DNA from: Arion vulgaris
Taxonomy: Eukaryota > Mollusca > Gastropoda > Stylommatophora > Arionidae
Assembly (NCBI GenBank): GCA_020796225.1
Contig: CM036755.1
Coordinates: forward strand, 45,488,306-45,552,305
DNA: 64,000 nucleotides
Reading direction: 5' to 3'
Within the stretch, counting starts at the first letter, position 1, and each line of letters starts with the position of its first letter. The notes under the pieces were generated by a model. That model worked only from the letters and a program-made list of their open reading frames with translations, was not told the origin of the DNA and ran no database searches. The position numbers were made by a program, and so were the translations under genes. This document shows, piece after piece, positions 38,525 to 48,230 of the stretch.

Positions 38525-39595
38525 AGTTAGAGTTGGAAAATATGACTAATGATATAGAAATCAAGTTGAATGCCAGCCAGAGTTGGAAAATGACTAAAGA
38601 TATAGAAAGCAAGTTGAATGCCAGTCAGAGTTGGAAAATGACTAAAGATATAGAAATCAAGTTGAATGCTAGTTAGAGTTGGAAAATGACTAAAGATATA
38701 GAAAGCAAGTTGAATGCCAGCCAGAGTTGGAAAATGACTAAGGATATAGAAAGCAAGTTGAATGCTAGTTAGAGTTGGAAAATGACTAAAGATATAGAAA
38801 GCAAGTTGAATGCCAGCCAGAGTTGGAAAATGACTAAGGATATAGAAAGCAAGTTGAATGCTAGTTAGAGTTGGAAAATGACTAAGGATATAGAAAGCAA
38901 GTTGAATGCCAGCCAGAGTTGGAAAATGACTAAGGATATAGAAAGCAAGTTGAATGCCAGCCAGAGTTGGAAAATGACTAAAGATATAGAAATCAAGTTG
39001 TATGCCAGTCAGAGTTGGAAAATGACTAAAGATATAGAAAGCAAGTTGAATGCATTTGAAAACAGATGTCTGTGAAAAATAATGAATATAAATGGAATGA
39101 ATTCAGGAGAAGTGATGAAATCAGAGAAATGTCTGATCAACGACTAGTAACAACTGTTATAAGAAAGAGAAGATGGAGATATGTTGAGCATAATCTGAGA
39201 AGAAATGTCTGGTCAATCATAGTAATCAATGTTATAATGCAGTAGAGATTGGAAATGATAAGATAATGAAAGCAAATGTTGAATGCCTAGTACAGAGTTA
39301 AGAAAATAGACTAAAGATATGAGAAGAATGTTGAATGCCAGCCAGAGTTGAAAATGACTAAGATATAGAAGAAGATTGAATGCAGTCAGAGTTGAAAAAT
39401 GACTAAGGATAAGAAATTGACTTGAATGCTCAGCTCAGAGTTGGAAAGAACTGACCATGATATAGAAGGTTGAATGCCAGCAGAGTTGAATACTAAAGAT
39501 ATAGAAAGCAAGTTGAATGCCAGCCAGAGTTGGAAAATATAGGATCTAAGGATATAGAAACAAGTTGAATGCATTTAATGATGTTGCGAAAATAT
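38525..39595. repeat. 48-bp array derived from LINE coding DNA, degenerate on the right
   Basis: About 11 regular units of 'GAGTTGGAAAATGACTAA' plus 'GATATAGAAAGCAAGTTGAA' to 39060, then LINE sequence (39040-39210), then irregular units to 39595. In plus frame the unit codes 'SWKMTKDIESKLNASQ', which continues directly into 'FENRCL' at 39050. Confidence 0.93.
39040..39210 (+). pseudogene. LINE ORF2 fragment bordering the 48-bp array
   Basis: 'ESKLNAFENRCL', 'KIMNI', 'DEFRRSDEIREMSDQRLVTT' and 'IRKRRWRYVEHNLRRN' across two frameshifts. Same LINE as 33626-33745. It is the likely source of the array unit. Confidence 0.78.
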
Positions 39596-39599
39596 ACTA

Positions 39600-41225
39600 T
39601 GATATAAAACTAGTGAATTCAGCAGAGTTATGAAATACTAGGATATATAGTTGATATTCACTAGGTTAATTACTAATTATATACTGAAAGAGTTAATTAC
39701 TAGGGATATTTCAGATATTCTAGAGTTAATGTCACTAGGTTATATCACTATGTATATACTAGTTAATTCACAGGTTAATGACTAGGATATAGGAGTTAGA
39801 TCACTAGTTGAATAATCACTAGATAACTAGATAATAGGATAACAGTTAATTTTGTATCTTGTTATATTTCTGTGATATTTATATGACTATTCATATATAT
39901 CACTTGTTAATACCAGTAGTTATTTATAGTATATACTAGTATACTAGAACACTAAGTTAATTTACAGTGTTGAAAATGTACTAGTGATATATACAAGAAG
40001 GATGACATCCAGCGTTTGAAATGACTAGGTTATATTACTAGTTTATATTCACTAGTGTTAATTTCACTAGTGTTATATTTACTAGTGTTATATTACTAGT
40101 AGTTATATCACTAGTGTTATATTCACTATTATATTACTAGTTTATATTTACTAGTGTTATATTTACTAGTGTTATATTCACTAGGTTATATTTACTAGTG
40201 TTATATTTACTAGGTTATATTACTAGGTTATATTCACTAGTGTTATATTCACTAGTGTTATATTACTAGTGTTATATTCACTAGAGTTATATTCAATTAC
40301 TAGTGTATATTACTAGAGTTATATTTACTAGTGTTATATTTACTAGTGTTATATTTACTAGTGTTATATTCACTGGAGTATATTTACTAGTGTTATATTT
40401 ACTAGTGTTATATTCACTAGGTTATATTTACTAGTGTTATATTACTAGATGTTATATTTACTAGGATTATATTCACTAGGTTATATTTACTAGGTTATAT
40501 TCACTAGGTTATATTTACTAGTGTTATATTCACTAGTTATTCAGTTATATTTACTGAGTTATGATATAACCACTATGTTAATTCCTATCTTATATTGCTA
40601 GTGATTAGCTAGAATTTACAGTGTATTTACTGTGTTAATTTAGCTAGTGCCTAATACAGTGCTTATTTACTAGTGCTTTATTTACTAGGTAATTCTAGTT
40701 ATATTCACTAGTGTTATATTACGATATTTACTAGTGTTATATTTACTAGTGTTATATTTACTAGTGTTATATTTACTAGTGTTATATTCACTAGTGTTAT
40801 ATTTGCTAGTGTTATATTTACTAGTGTTATATTCACTAGGGTTATATTTACTAGTGTTATATTCACTAGGGTTATATTTACTAGTGTTATATTTACTAGT
40901 GTTATATTACTAAGGTTATATTCACTAGTGTTATATTCACTAGTGTTATATTCACTAGTGTTATATTTACTAGGGTTATATTCACTAGTGTTATATTTAC
41001 TAGTGTTATATTTACTAGTGTTATATTCACTAGTGTTATATTCACTAGTGTTATATTCACTAGGGTTATATTTACTAGTGTTATATTTACTAGTGTTATA
41101 TTTACTAGTGTTATATTCACTAGGTTATATTTACTAGGTTATATTTACTAGTGTTATATTTACTAGGGTTATATTCACTAGTGTTATATTCACTAGGGTT
41201 ATATTTACTAGTGTTATATTCACTA
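39600..41225. repeat. 15-bp array (ACTAGTGTTATATTT), about 100 copies, degenerate at left
   Basis: Highly regular from about 40710 to 41225; increasingly broken toward 39600, with many single-base losses. The 15-bp unit gives five-residue artefactual peptides on both strands. The regular part alternates TATATTTACTAG and TATATTCACTAG. Confidence 0.95.
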
Positions 41226-41240
41226 GCGCAGCTTCAGTTA

Positions 41241-41296
41241 TCAGTTATATGAGGTCTATGATCATACCACTCCGGACACGTCCATAGCTGCTCCTT
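41241..41296 (-). pseudogene. RNase H LINE C-terminal fragment, outer part
   Basis: Reverse of 'WTCPECY.D' coding: 'ATCATACCACTCCGGACACG'. It continues at 41496 after SINE-C. Confidence 0.72.
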
Positions 41297-41495
41297 CTTC
41301 ATATTTGTATGTGATCTGAGCCTAAGAGCGATTGTACGATGTGCCAGTTATGTGTCTACAAGTAGGCCAGAACATCCGATTTCTGCGCTGCTTTTTATTT
41401 ACTAGGGTAGCATCCATAGGGCCTACACCAGACGCCTCTTACGATATGCACTGTAGGTCGCAGTGGTACTATTCTTTGCGTCCCGGCACCACATA
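41297..41495 (-). mobile_element. SINE-C nested in RNase H LINE fragment
   Basis: 'TTTGTATGTGATCTGAGCCT', 'GCTTTTTATTTACTAGGGTA', core reversed with a change (ACGCCTCTTACGATATGC), ending GGCACCACATAGG. No clear target-site duplication. Confidence 0.87.
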
Positions 41496-41765
41496 GGCAT
41501 ATATTTGATCCGATCTCCGTCTCAACAAATCTAGCAGCGTCCAGCGGCCCAACACGCCAGTTCCATGTTGATTAATCAATATCTTTGCATACTTGGTATA
41601 TCGCTCTTTTCGGGCTGCACCAATACCGACATCCATCTCTCTCAAACTGATCATCGAGTGGGATTCACAACCCTGAAACTCATCTGTTCAGAAAGACTCT
41701 CTCAATGCGTTAAGAATGTCATTTTGATCCATTGCAGCTCCTCTGATATTGTAGCCAAGCCAGCC
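41496..41765 (-). pseudogene. RNase H LINE C-terminal fragment, inner part
   Basis: Reverse strand codes for 'ADRLAGLATISEELQWIKM', frameshifts, then 'MDVGIGAARKERYTKYAKIL' and 'INQHGTGVLGRWTLLDLLRR'. 'ADRLAGLA' is the usual end of a LINE RNase H domain, which identifies this dispersed peptide. Confidence 0.8.
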
Positions 41766-41870
41766 AATCTATCAGCTTTCCTAGATCCCTACCTCAGTCG
41801 CCTCTTAAGACATGCCTTGTAGATCACAATGTTACTATTCTTTGCTCCCCTTGCAAGCACCGGCAATACA
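41766..41870 (-). mobile_element. SINE-C 5' fragment
   Basis: 'CCTAGATCCCTACCTCAGTC', 'GCCTCTTAAGACATGCCTTG', 'ATTCTTTGCTCCCCTTGC'. Only the head and core survive. Confidence 0.75.
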
Positions 41871-42270
41871 CACTCTAATATTAATTAATTTCAAACAAAA
41901 ATAAATATATTTAATCTAAAAGTTTGATTTAAAACAGTTATAGAATATCTGTGCCACGTTTGAACAAGTCTGGTGAACACGACATTACTTTCATCGATAT
42001 GTTTCTGTAGAGATAGAATCTACAGAGCATATGATGTATCACGACCTGGTTTTGGCTAACTTAAGACGGTGATTGTTGTCACCTTGACATTAAGCAAGCT
42101 CGTTGTCAGACTGACATGTGTCAGTTTGTGTTAGACAATTTTAAAAATATTCTCTAATATTGTTAAGTTGTTTCCAGGCTTGTTTTAAAGTTAAACTCAA
42201 ACAGACATAAGCATGTGTGAATTACACGTTCAACGAGTGTAACATATACGTTGAACGAATAAACCGTACC
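41871..42270. other. Low-repeat stretch, no gene seen
   Basis: AT-rich, no recognised family or credible ORF. Confidence 0.5.
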
Positions 42271-42526
42271 GCCCGAGTGGTTGCCGGGGCCTAAATTTGT
42301 GGTGTAAAGAATACAACCACTGTTACCTGCCATGCATGTCGTAAGAGGCGACTAGAGGAGGTTTGGCTGAAATCGGATGCACATGTCCTAAACGTGTAGA
42401 AGTCTATGCGTTTATGGGGCCTACCGAACCATTGTGCAATGTATACATGTTCTTGCAAAGATCAAACATATCACAAAGAGTGATTAAAATTGATCGTAAA
42501 GAACAAACGCAAAAAAGAAGAAGAAT
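42271..42526 (+). mobile_element. SINE-A copy
   Basis: GCCCGAGTGGTTGCCGGGGC, core GTCGTAAGAGGCGACTAGAG, 'GAAATCGGATGCACATGTCC', 'CACAAAGAGTGATTAAAATT', GAAGAAGAA tail. Confidence 0.92.
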
Positions 42527-42734
42527 GACATCCTGCACCCATCATCTTCTAGATCTTCCTCTCTCTCTTCTTCAAGGCAATGATCCTTCTAGAAGTATCT
42601 TCACTAGGCACTCGTGTCATTTAATGTGTCCTCCTTCACAGAAGTTATATTCAAAATTCTGAAGTCTTTTCTCGGTATCTTTATCTGTTGCCTAGCTCTC
42701 ACATCCGTACACAAACAATCAATGGTACTAGCGA

Positions 42735-43160
42735 GCTTGATTGATAGGACCATGATCATTGCACTTCAGTGAGTAACCATATGGACTCCGATCTATTTCT
42801 TTCAAAGGAAGATCTCAGCCGCAGTTCACGAACTCCGTGGCCCGTCGAGGGTCCCCCGATGTAAGTTTAAAGATCGTAGAAAATATTTTGAAGGATTGTT
42901 TTAATTATTAATCTTTCTAATAGATTTAGCCTGGGCAGTGGCTTTCCAGCCTGCTGTTCTCCATTTTGAACTGCCAAATGTTCTTTGACGTGCTCAAATT
43001 GAACCTACGCTTTATCGCCCCTTAATAAGTCTAGGAACTCGATCTTATCTACACTGAAATCGGGGATCTCTTGAAAAATATCCTGATGGTTCCACGAGGG
43101 ATCGAACCGAGTACCTTTGGGACAAGAGGCGAGCACCTAACCTCTACACTACAGAGACGT
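42735..43160 (-). mobile_element. SINE-G, most complete copy with tRNA-like head
   Basis: Read on minus: 'GTCTCTGTAGTGTAGAGGTT' (A box), 'CTCGGTTCGATCCCTCGTGG' (B box GGTTCGATCCC), then 'GGATATTTTTCAAGAGATCC', 'TCAGTGTAGATAAGATCGAG', 'GGCAGTTCAAAATGG', 'GCTGAGATCTTCCTTTG' and 'GGTCCTATCAATC' at the end. Length about 425 bp, long for a SINE. It defines the family for copies at 12720, 15300, 25590, 31560 and 62880. Confidence 0.92.
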
Positions 43161-43679
43161 ATACAAGTTGATCTTGCCCCGAAAACTGATGTTTCTTTTC
43201 CAAATCAGATTTTGATTTGACTTGGCAATATTTCTTTGTTTTGTTAAAGTTTTTAATTACACCAAAAATTAATTCAACCTTGTTTAACATGGGTGAGAAA
43301 ATTCAACAAAACAGGAATGTAATTATAAACAAGGCATGAGTCTGATCGGTCTGATTTACATTGATTTATGTCTGGATTTACGTGGATTATGTTTCACTTC
43401 ATTTGAATTGGCAGCCATGTTGACCTAAATACTTTAGTTATTTTTGGAAAGTCCATGTCAGTTTTTTTGTTACTGTTGTTTATGTGATTAATTCCGTAGG
43501 CGTATACTGCAGGTACACGCCCATGTAAGTATATCCCTACAGCTCATGCAACCCAAGTTCCACCAGCTGTGGGGTATGAGGAACAGAGAACTTTCTCAGA
43601 TCAACTACTTGTTGTTCGCGAAGATTGATGTGATCTAGTTTTACAAATGTGACCTACAGAAAGTGTCACTTGTCTTAAG
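43161..43679. other. Low-repeat stretch, no gene seen
   Basis: No repeat family recognised. One direct flank (CGACTGTGG at 43680) belongs to the next SINE-D target site. Confidence 0.5.
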
Positions 43680-43688
43680 CGACTGTGG

Positions 43689-43897
43689 TTCCCTCGCCTG
43701 CCCAGCATGTTTGTAGCGCGTTGGACTACGGGTGACTAGCCCTCTGTGACTGCGGGTTCAATTCCGTGGGCTGGCAGAAAAGCCACAGGTTCCCCAGATT
43801 TACGGTATTCGTGGCACCTAAGCGAAGGGTTACGATGTCCATGGCACAGAGCCGAAGAGCTGAAAGCTCAAGTGCTTCTGGATCGAGAAAAAAAAAT
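43689..43897 (+). mobile_element. SINE-D copy, 9-bp target-site duplication
   Basis: 'TTTGTAGCGCGTTGGACTAC' (A box), 'GGGTTCAATTCCGTGGG' (B box), 'GGCAGAAAAGCCACAGGTTC', 'AAGTGCTTCTGGATCGAG' and an A-run. CGACTGTGG flanks it at 43680-43688 and 43898-43906. Confidence 0.94.
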
Positions 43898-43954
43898 CGA
43901 CTGTGGCTGTGATTGCTTTAATAAAACTCGTTCGTTGCGACAATCTTAAGAAGG

Positions 43955-44151
43955 GCTATTAGCATCGTCATCATTGTCATCGTCACCACCATTATCATCC
44001 TTATCACATCATCGTCATCATCATCATCAATACCACCATCTTAATTACCAACAGCCTACTCGGCACATACTCAACATCATTAACATCACCATCACTATAA
44101 TTATCATTAAAATCTGCATCATCTTCACCATCATCATCATCATGATCACCA
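43955..44151. repeat. (ATC)n / (CATCAC)n microsatellite
   Basis: Imperfect ATC-type trinucleotides. It ends at the GAA tail of SINE-A. Confidence 0.93.
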
Positions 44152-44385
44152 TCTTCTTCTTCTTTGCGTTCGTTCTTTACGACAAATTTTAATCACTCTT
44201 TGTGATATGTTTGACATTTGCCAAGAACGTGTATACCTTGCACATTGGTTTGGTAGGCCTCTAAATGCATAAACTTCTACACGTTTAGGACATGTGCATC
44301 CGATTTCAGCCAAACCTCCTTAATCGCCCCTTACGACATGCGTTTCAGGTAACAGTGGTTCTATTCTTTACGGCCTCAAATTTGG
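44152..44385 (-). mobile_element. SINE-A copy
   Basis: TTCTTCTTCTTTGCGTTCG at left, reverse of SINE-A body, core with changes (CGCCCCTTACGACATGCG), ends near CCTCAAATTTGG. The first 15 bp of the head are lost. Confidence 0.9.
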
Positions 44386-44509
44386 TCATTTATAACAAAA
44401 TGGCCACCTTATAAGGATTCTTGTTGCTTAATTCCCCTTTACAAACTTCTTTTTCTTCACATTTCAACTCTCAAGGAGGCACAGTTCTTCAATAAGTTTG
44501 TTTTACCTG

Positions 44510-44725
44510 TTCTTTTCAACGAGGTGAGGTAGCCAGCCCCACACTGAACCCACCTTAATCGCCTTTAACGAGATGCTTGGCAGGTATACATTACTACATA
44601 TTCTTTCGGGCCCCGACAGCAAACAGGCTAGCCCTTAACTTAATCACCTGTTACGACATTCCTTCTAGATGGCTGTGCTACTTTTCTTTGCCTCCCTATA
44701 CGAGCCCCAACAGCATATGGGCGCT
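44510..44725 (-). mobile_element. Two degraded SINE-A/C-type heads in tandem
   Basis: Two successive 'TTAATCGCCT.TAACGA.ATGC' and 'TTAATCACCTGTTACGACAT' blocks, each followed by 'ATTCTTTCGGGCCCCGACAG' or 'TTTCTTTGCCTCCC…GAGCCCCAACAG'. They look like old members of the same superfamily. Confidence 0.6.
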
Positions 44726-45060
44726 CACAAACATCACAACACTTAAATTATACTGAAATCTTTATCCATCTTTACATCACGTATCTTCTAACATCCTTAA
44801 GTAATAACGCTCCCATTTTAGGATGTGGTCAAAAATATCACAGAAGAAACAACATTAAACAAAACACAAGTGATAAGAAGAACAAAAACTGAGAAAATCC
44901 AGCTTGTTTCTTCAAAGTCCCCATGATCGCCATGTTCCATGTTTTCTCGTCTGGGGGAAGATCTAAGAGATCTTGAAACGATTCTCCCGAGGAAGATTTT
45001 CTTAGAAACAAGTCTGATCAGAATATTGATTAGTCTGTTTAGAGATGGAGGAGACAGATT
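44726..45060. other. Unclassified sequence
   Basis: No recognised family. Confidence 0.45.
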
Positions 45061-45084
45061 TTTTTCTCTTCAAAATGAGAAGTA

Positions 45085-45900
45085 GGAATTCGCGTGAAGG
45101 AGAATGGATGGAAAAGATTGAGAGAGTGAAGGAGAATGGAGGGAAAAGATTGAGAGAGTGAAGGAGAATGGATGGAAAAGATTGAGAGAGTGAAGGAGAA
45201 TGGATGGAAAAGATTGAGAGAGTGAAGGAGAAATGGAAAGGAAAAGATTGAAGTGAAGAGATAGATGGAGACTGAAGTGAGAATGGAGGAAAAGATTGAG
45301 AGAGTGAAGGAGAATGGATGGAAAAGATTAGAGAGTGAAGGAAATGGATGGAAAAGACTGAGAGAGTGAAGGAGAATGGATGGAAAAGATTGAGAGAGTG
45401 AAGGAGAATGGATGGAAAAGATTGAGAGAGTGAAGGAGAATGGATGGAAAAGATGAGAGAAGAGAATGGAGAGAGAGTGAAGGAGAATGGATGGAAAAGA
45501 TTGAGAGAGTGAAGGAGAATGGATGGAAAAGATTAGAGAGTGAGGAATGGGAAAAGTTAAGTGAAGGAGAATGGATGGAAAGATTGAGAGAGTGGGAAGA
45601 AGAATGGATGGAAAAGAGAAGAGTGAAGAGAATGGATGAAAGATTGAAAGTAGAGAATGGATGAAGAGAAGAGTGAGAGAATGGAGAAAGATTAGAAGTA
45701 AGAGAATGAGAAGATTGAGAGGTGAAGGAATGGATGAAGATAGGAGTGAAAGAGAATGGATGGAAGATTGAGGAGTGAAGAGAATGGTGAAAAGATTGGT
45801 GAAGGAGAATGGATGGAAAGATTGAGAAGTGAAGGGAATGGATGAAGATGAAGGAAGACATGATGATGAGAAGGAAGGATGGATGGTGAGTAAAGAGATG
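45085..45900. repeat. 30-bp array (AGAGTGAAGGAGAATGGATG…), about 27 copies
   Basis: Regular 30-mers ending GAAAAGATTG to about 45540, then increasing single-base losses to 45900. Long minus-strand frames (such as 45039-46097) are artefacts of the 30-bp period. Confidence 0.95.
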
Positions 45901-45929
45901 AAAGACAGTGAAAGAAGATAAAAGATAGT

Positions 45930-46190
45930 AAGGATGTGAACTGATGATTTCAATGCCGTGCAGAATTGGCAACTTCTTCCTACTGAAATGCGGCTAGAGT
46001 TCAAGTATTGACATATAAATAGACACCCAAGTGGACCATAGAAGAGACTTCTGAGAAGACCAGAAGGAAATTCAGAAGTAACTGATGATTTCAGCATGCC
46101 TGCTGCAGAGGCGGAACTTCTGTCCTATGAGAGTAAGACATTCAGAAACACTGTTAAAGTGGAAAAGTTCTGCTCAGGATAATCTAGTTG
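45930..46190 (+). pseudogene. LINE-M C-terminal fragments, degraded
   Basis: At 46080-46140 the frame reads 'TDDFSMPAAEAELLS' and 'ESKTFRNTVK', matching LINE-M at 56500-56790. A more decayed copy of the same stretch is at 45935-46000. Confidence 0.65.
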
Positions 46191-46312
46191 ATGGTTGTTG
46201 GGTTTTGTAATTCCTTGTCTCAGTGTTCCACCTGAAATTGGTCCTGCTCTTGGCCATTTGCATGAGAACAGTAGACTTGACTATGAGTTCTACGTTTCTG
46301 TTCATGTGTTAA

Positions 46313-46540
46313 CTACTTCTTCTTTTGTCGTCACACTGCTACCGGGTTGTTGCCCATTGTTGTGGTTTTCTGTTTTTGTCTTGCCTGGTTCTGGTGGCTT
46401 GGGTGATTGAGGGTGATTGTCATTTTTTTATTTTTGACTGGATTCTGCTATGCCATCTATCCATATTTTTCGTGATCTTCCTCTCGCCTTCTTCCGTGAT
46501 GTTCTGTTGTAGAAGACTGTATACTGTGGAGTTTGGATAA
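46313..46540 (-). pseudogene. LINE-I 3' end fragment
   Basis: Starts with reversed tail CTTCTTCTTTTGTCGTCACA, then CTACCGGGTTGTTGCCCA and the reverse of the 'RWLDG.AESC' and 'HSTVYRVFYN' coding blocks. Confidence 0.83.
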
Positions 46541-46544
46541 AGGG

Positions 46545-46685
46545 CTAGCATAGAGCGAACCCAGTAAACGCTGGTTAAAACTGAACACACCACCGAAGGA
46601 TAAGCACTTGAGCTCCAACATGTACTGAAGCTTGTGCACGCACACCCGTTCTAGGTGTTTGACTGTTTATATATCACATTATAAT
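46545..46685 (-). repeat. Repeat P copy 3
   Basis: 'GCGAACCCAGTAAACGCTGG', 'ACACACCACCGAAGGATAAG', 'GACTGTTTATATATCACATT'. Reverse of 28013-28165. Confidence 0.7.
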
Positions 46686-46762
46686 GATAATAGTCTCAGA
46701 TGACATATACATCACATAGAGTGGTATAACAACTATTCAATATGGATCGTGTAAAGAAGTTT
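46686..46762 (+). mobile_element. SINE-C 3' fragment
   Basis: 'GTCTCAGATGACATATACAT', 'CACATAGAGTGGTATAACAA', 'TATGGATCGTGTAAAGAAG'. 3' third only. Confidence 0.7.
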
Positions 46763-46871
46763 AGTTTCCTTATTGCTTCAAACATGACTTACGTAATAGT
46801 TAGAACTTAACGAACAGAGCACAGTAGATCTGCGCTGATACATCTAGTCTAACTCTATGCATCCCAGACAT

Positions 46872-47460
46872 ATCTATTTCTTCTTCTGCTTTCTCACTAG
46901 ATTGGGATTTCGGATTCTCTAATAAAGGCAGCCGTCTACCTCAGATTATCAGCCACGCCATACAGTTTGTCTTGGACCTAGTGTAAGTGGGCCACCTCTT
47001 TTTTCTCAAGTCTGCACACTGAGGGCTGTTCTGGAGGATTTAATTCCTATGATTTCTGCTTCTCCGTTTGTGTACGACACTGGCATGTCCAAATTTAACG
47101 CCTAATTCTTGAACTCGTTCTAGTGTCTGAGACTTGTCCATATAACATAAATAAGAGAGTACCGCACTGATGACATCAGCTCTGTCCATACTTCTGCCTA
47201 CCTGAGTCGGGGCATTGTTTGCAATACAATCAGCACATTCGTTATCCTGCGCTGCAGCATGTCGAGGTGTGTACAGCCAAGTCATTTTCTTGAGATGTGA
47301 TCTCCGAATGCTGTCCATCCATTCCATTCGCTGACTTCCAGACTCATTCCTTTTGATGCATATTCATCGAGTCTGATATGATAATTGTATGCGTTGCCTG
47401 TTGCTCAGACACCCATATGAAACCCCTGGAGGCAGCGGCGATCTCCATAGTCACGGTGAT
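46872..47460 (-). pseudogene. LINE-N: RNase H domain and 3' end shared with SINE-B
   Basis: On minus, 'TMEIAAASRGFIWVSEQQAT' and 'HTIIISDSMN' provide the RNase H Glu and second Asp. After one frameshift come 'MEWMDSIRRSHLKKMTWLYT' and 'PRHAAAQDNECADCIANNAP', the His/Asp segment. The tail is 'RADVISAVLSYL', 'LERVQELGVKFGH', 'KRRSRNHRN'. The last roughly 200 bp (46872-47070) match the 3' part of SINE-B, including 'GTGGCTGATAATCTGAGGTA', 'TTATTAGAGAATCCGAAATC' and the GAA end. It is 5' truncated and lacks the reverse transcriptase. Confidence 0.92.
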
Positions 47461-47541
47461 GTGGTCAACATCACGCCATCCACCTTTCACTTCATGTTGC
47501 TTTTCCTTTCAAACATTTGAGTCTGTGTCAACCTGAGAGAC
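47461..47541. repeat. SINE-F-like fragment
   Basis: 'GATGTGGTCAACATCACGCC' relates to SINE-F (24640-24670) and to the 63-bp array unit. Confidence 0.45.
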
Positions 47542-47554
47542 GTTCTATCTATCT

Positions 47555-47812
47555 TCTTCTTCTTCTTCTTCTTTGCGTTCGTTCTTTACCACCAATTTTA
47601 ATCACTCTTGTGATATGTTTGATCTTTGCCAAGAACGTGTATACGTTGCACATTGGTTTGGTAGGCCCTAAACGCATATACTTCTACACGTTTAGGACAC
47701 ATGCATCCGATTTCAGCCAAAGCTCCTTAGTCGCCTCTTACGACATGCATGGCATGTAACAGTGGTTCTATTCTTTACACCCCAAATTTGGGCCCCGGTA
47801 ACCACTCGGGTG
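47555..47812 (-). mobile_element. SINE-A, full length, 13-bp target-site duplication
   Basis: 258 bp, from 'CCCGAGTGGTTACCGGGGCC' (right end) to TTCTTCTTCTTCTTC (left end). GTTCTATCTATCT flanks it at 47542-47554 and 47813-47825. The intact core and clean flanks make it the best reference copy. Confidence 0.95.
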
Positions 47813-47825
47813 GTTCTATCTATCT

Positions 47826-47945
47826 ATATCCTCTTCCTGTACCGATTGACACATACGGCTTCCACAAGAGACCTACACTGTTGCCGTTCTGCTGCCTTTC
47901 TACCAACCGTCTCCCACGTCAGGCCACACTCCAACTCTCTCTCCA
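47826..47945 (-). pseudogene. LINE C-terminal fragment
   Basis: Reverse strand codes for 'RRTVERELECGLTWETVGRK', 'AAERQQCRSLVEAVCVNRYR'. This is the end of a LINE protein of the group at 30451-30610. Confidence 0.75.
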
Positions 47946-48075
47946 CTGTTCTTCTCAATGTTTCCATTCTCCATGTTCTCCATGTTTCCATTCTCCATGT
48001 TCTCCATGTTTCCATTCTCCATGTTCTCCATGTTTCCATTCTCCATGTTTCCATTCTCCATGTTCTCCATGTCTA
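47946..48075. repeat. 24-bp tandem repeat, about 5 copies
   Basis: TCCATTCTCCATGTTCTCCA plus TGTT. It abuts the LINE fragment and extends its 'METWRTWR' reading. Confidence 0.92.
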
Positions 48076-48115
48076 AGAGTCGTTACGGTCAGAAAATTAT
48101 TCCATGCTCACTTTG

Positions 48116-48230
48116 GAATTGAACCTTGATCCCTAGCCTAAGAAGCAAGTTCACTAACAACTATGCTACTGCGGTTCTCTAGCATAAGAAGCAAGTTCAC
48201 TAACAACTATGCTACTGCGGTTCTCGATCT
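48116..48230 (-). mobile_element. tRNA-like SINE head, partly duplicated
   Basis: Reverse reads 'ACCGCAGTAGCATAGTTGTT' (A-box-like) and 'GGGATCAAGGTTCAATTCC' (B box GGTTCAATTCC). The A-box half occurs twice (about 48 bp apart). Related to the SINE-F head. Confidence 0.65.

Noticed and set aside
45039..46097. 352-codon minus-strand Ser/Phe/His-rich frame
   Set aside because: Reading through the 30-bp array whose length is a multiple of 3; no domain.
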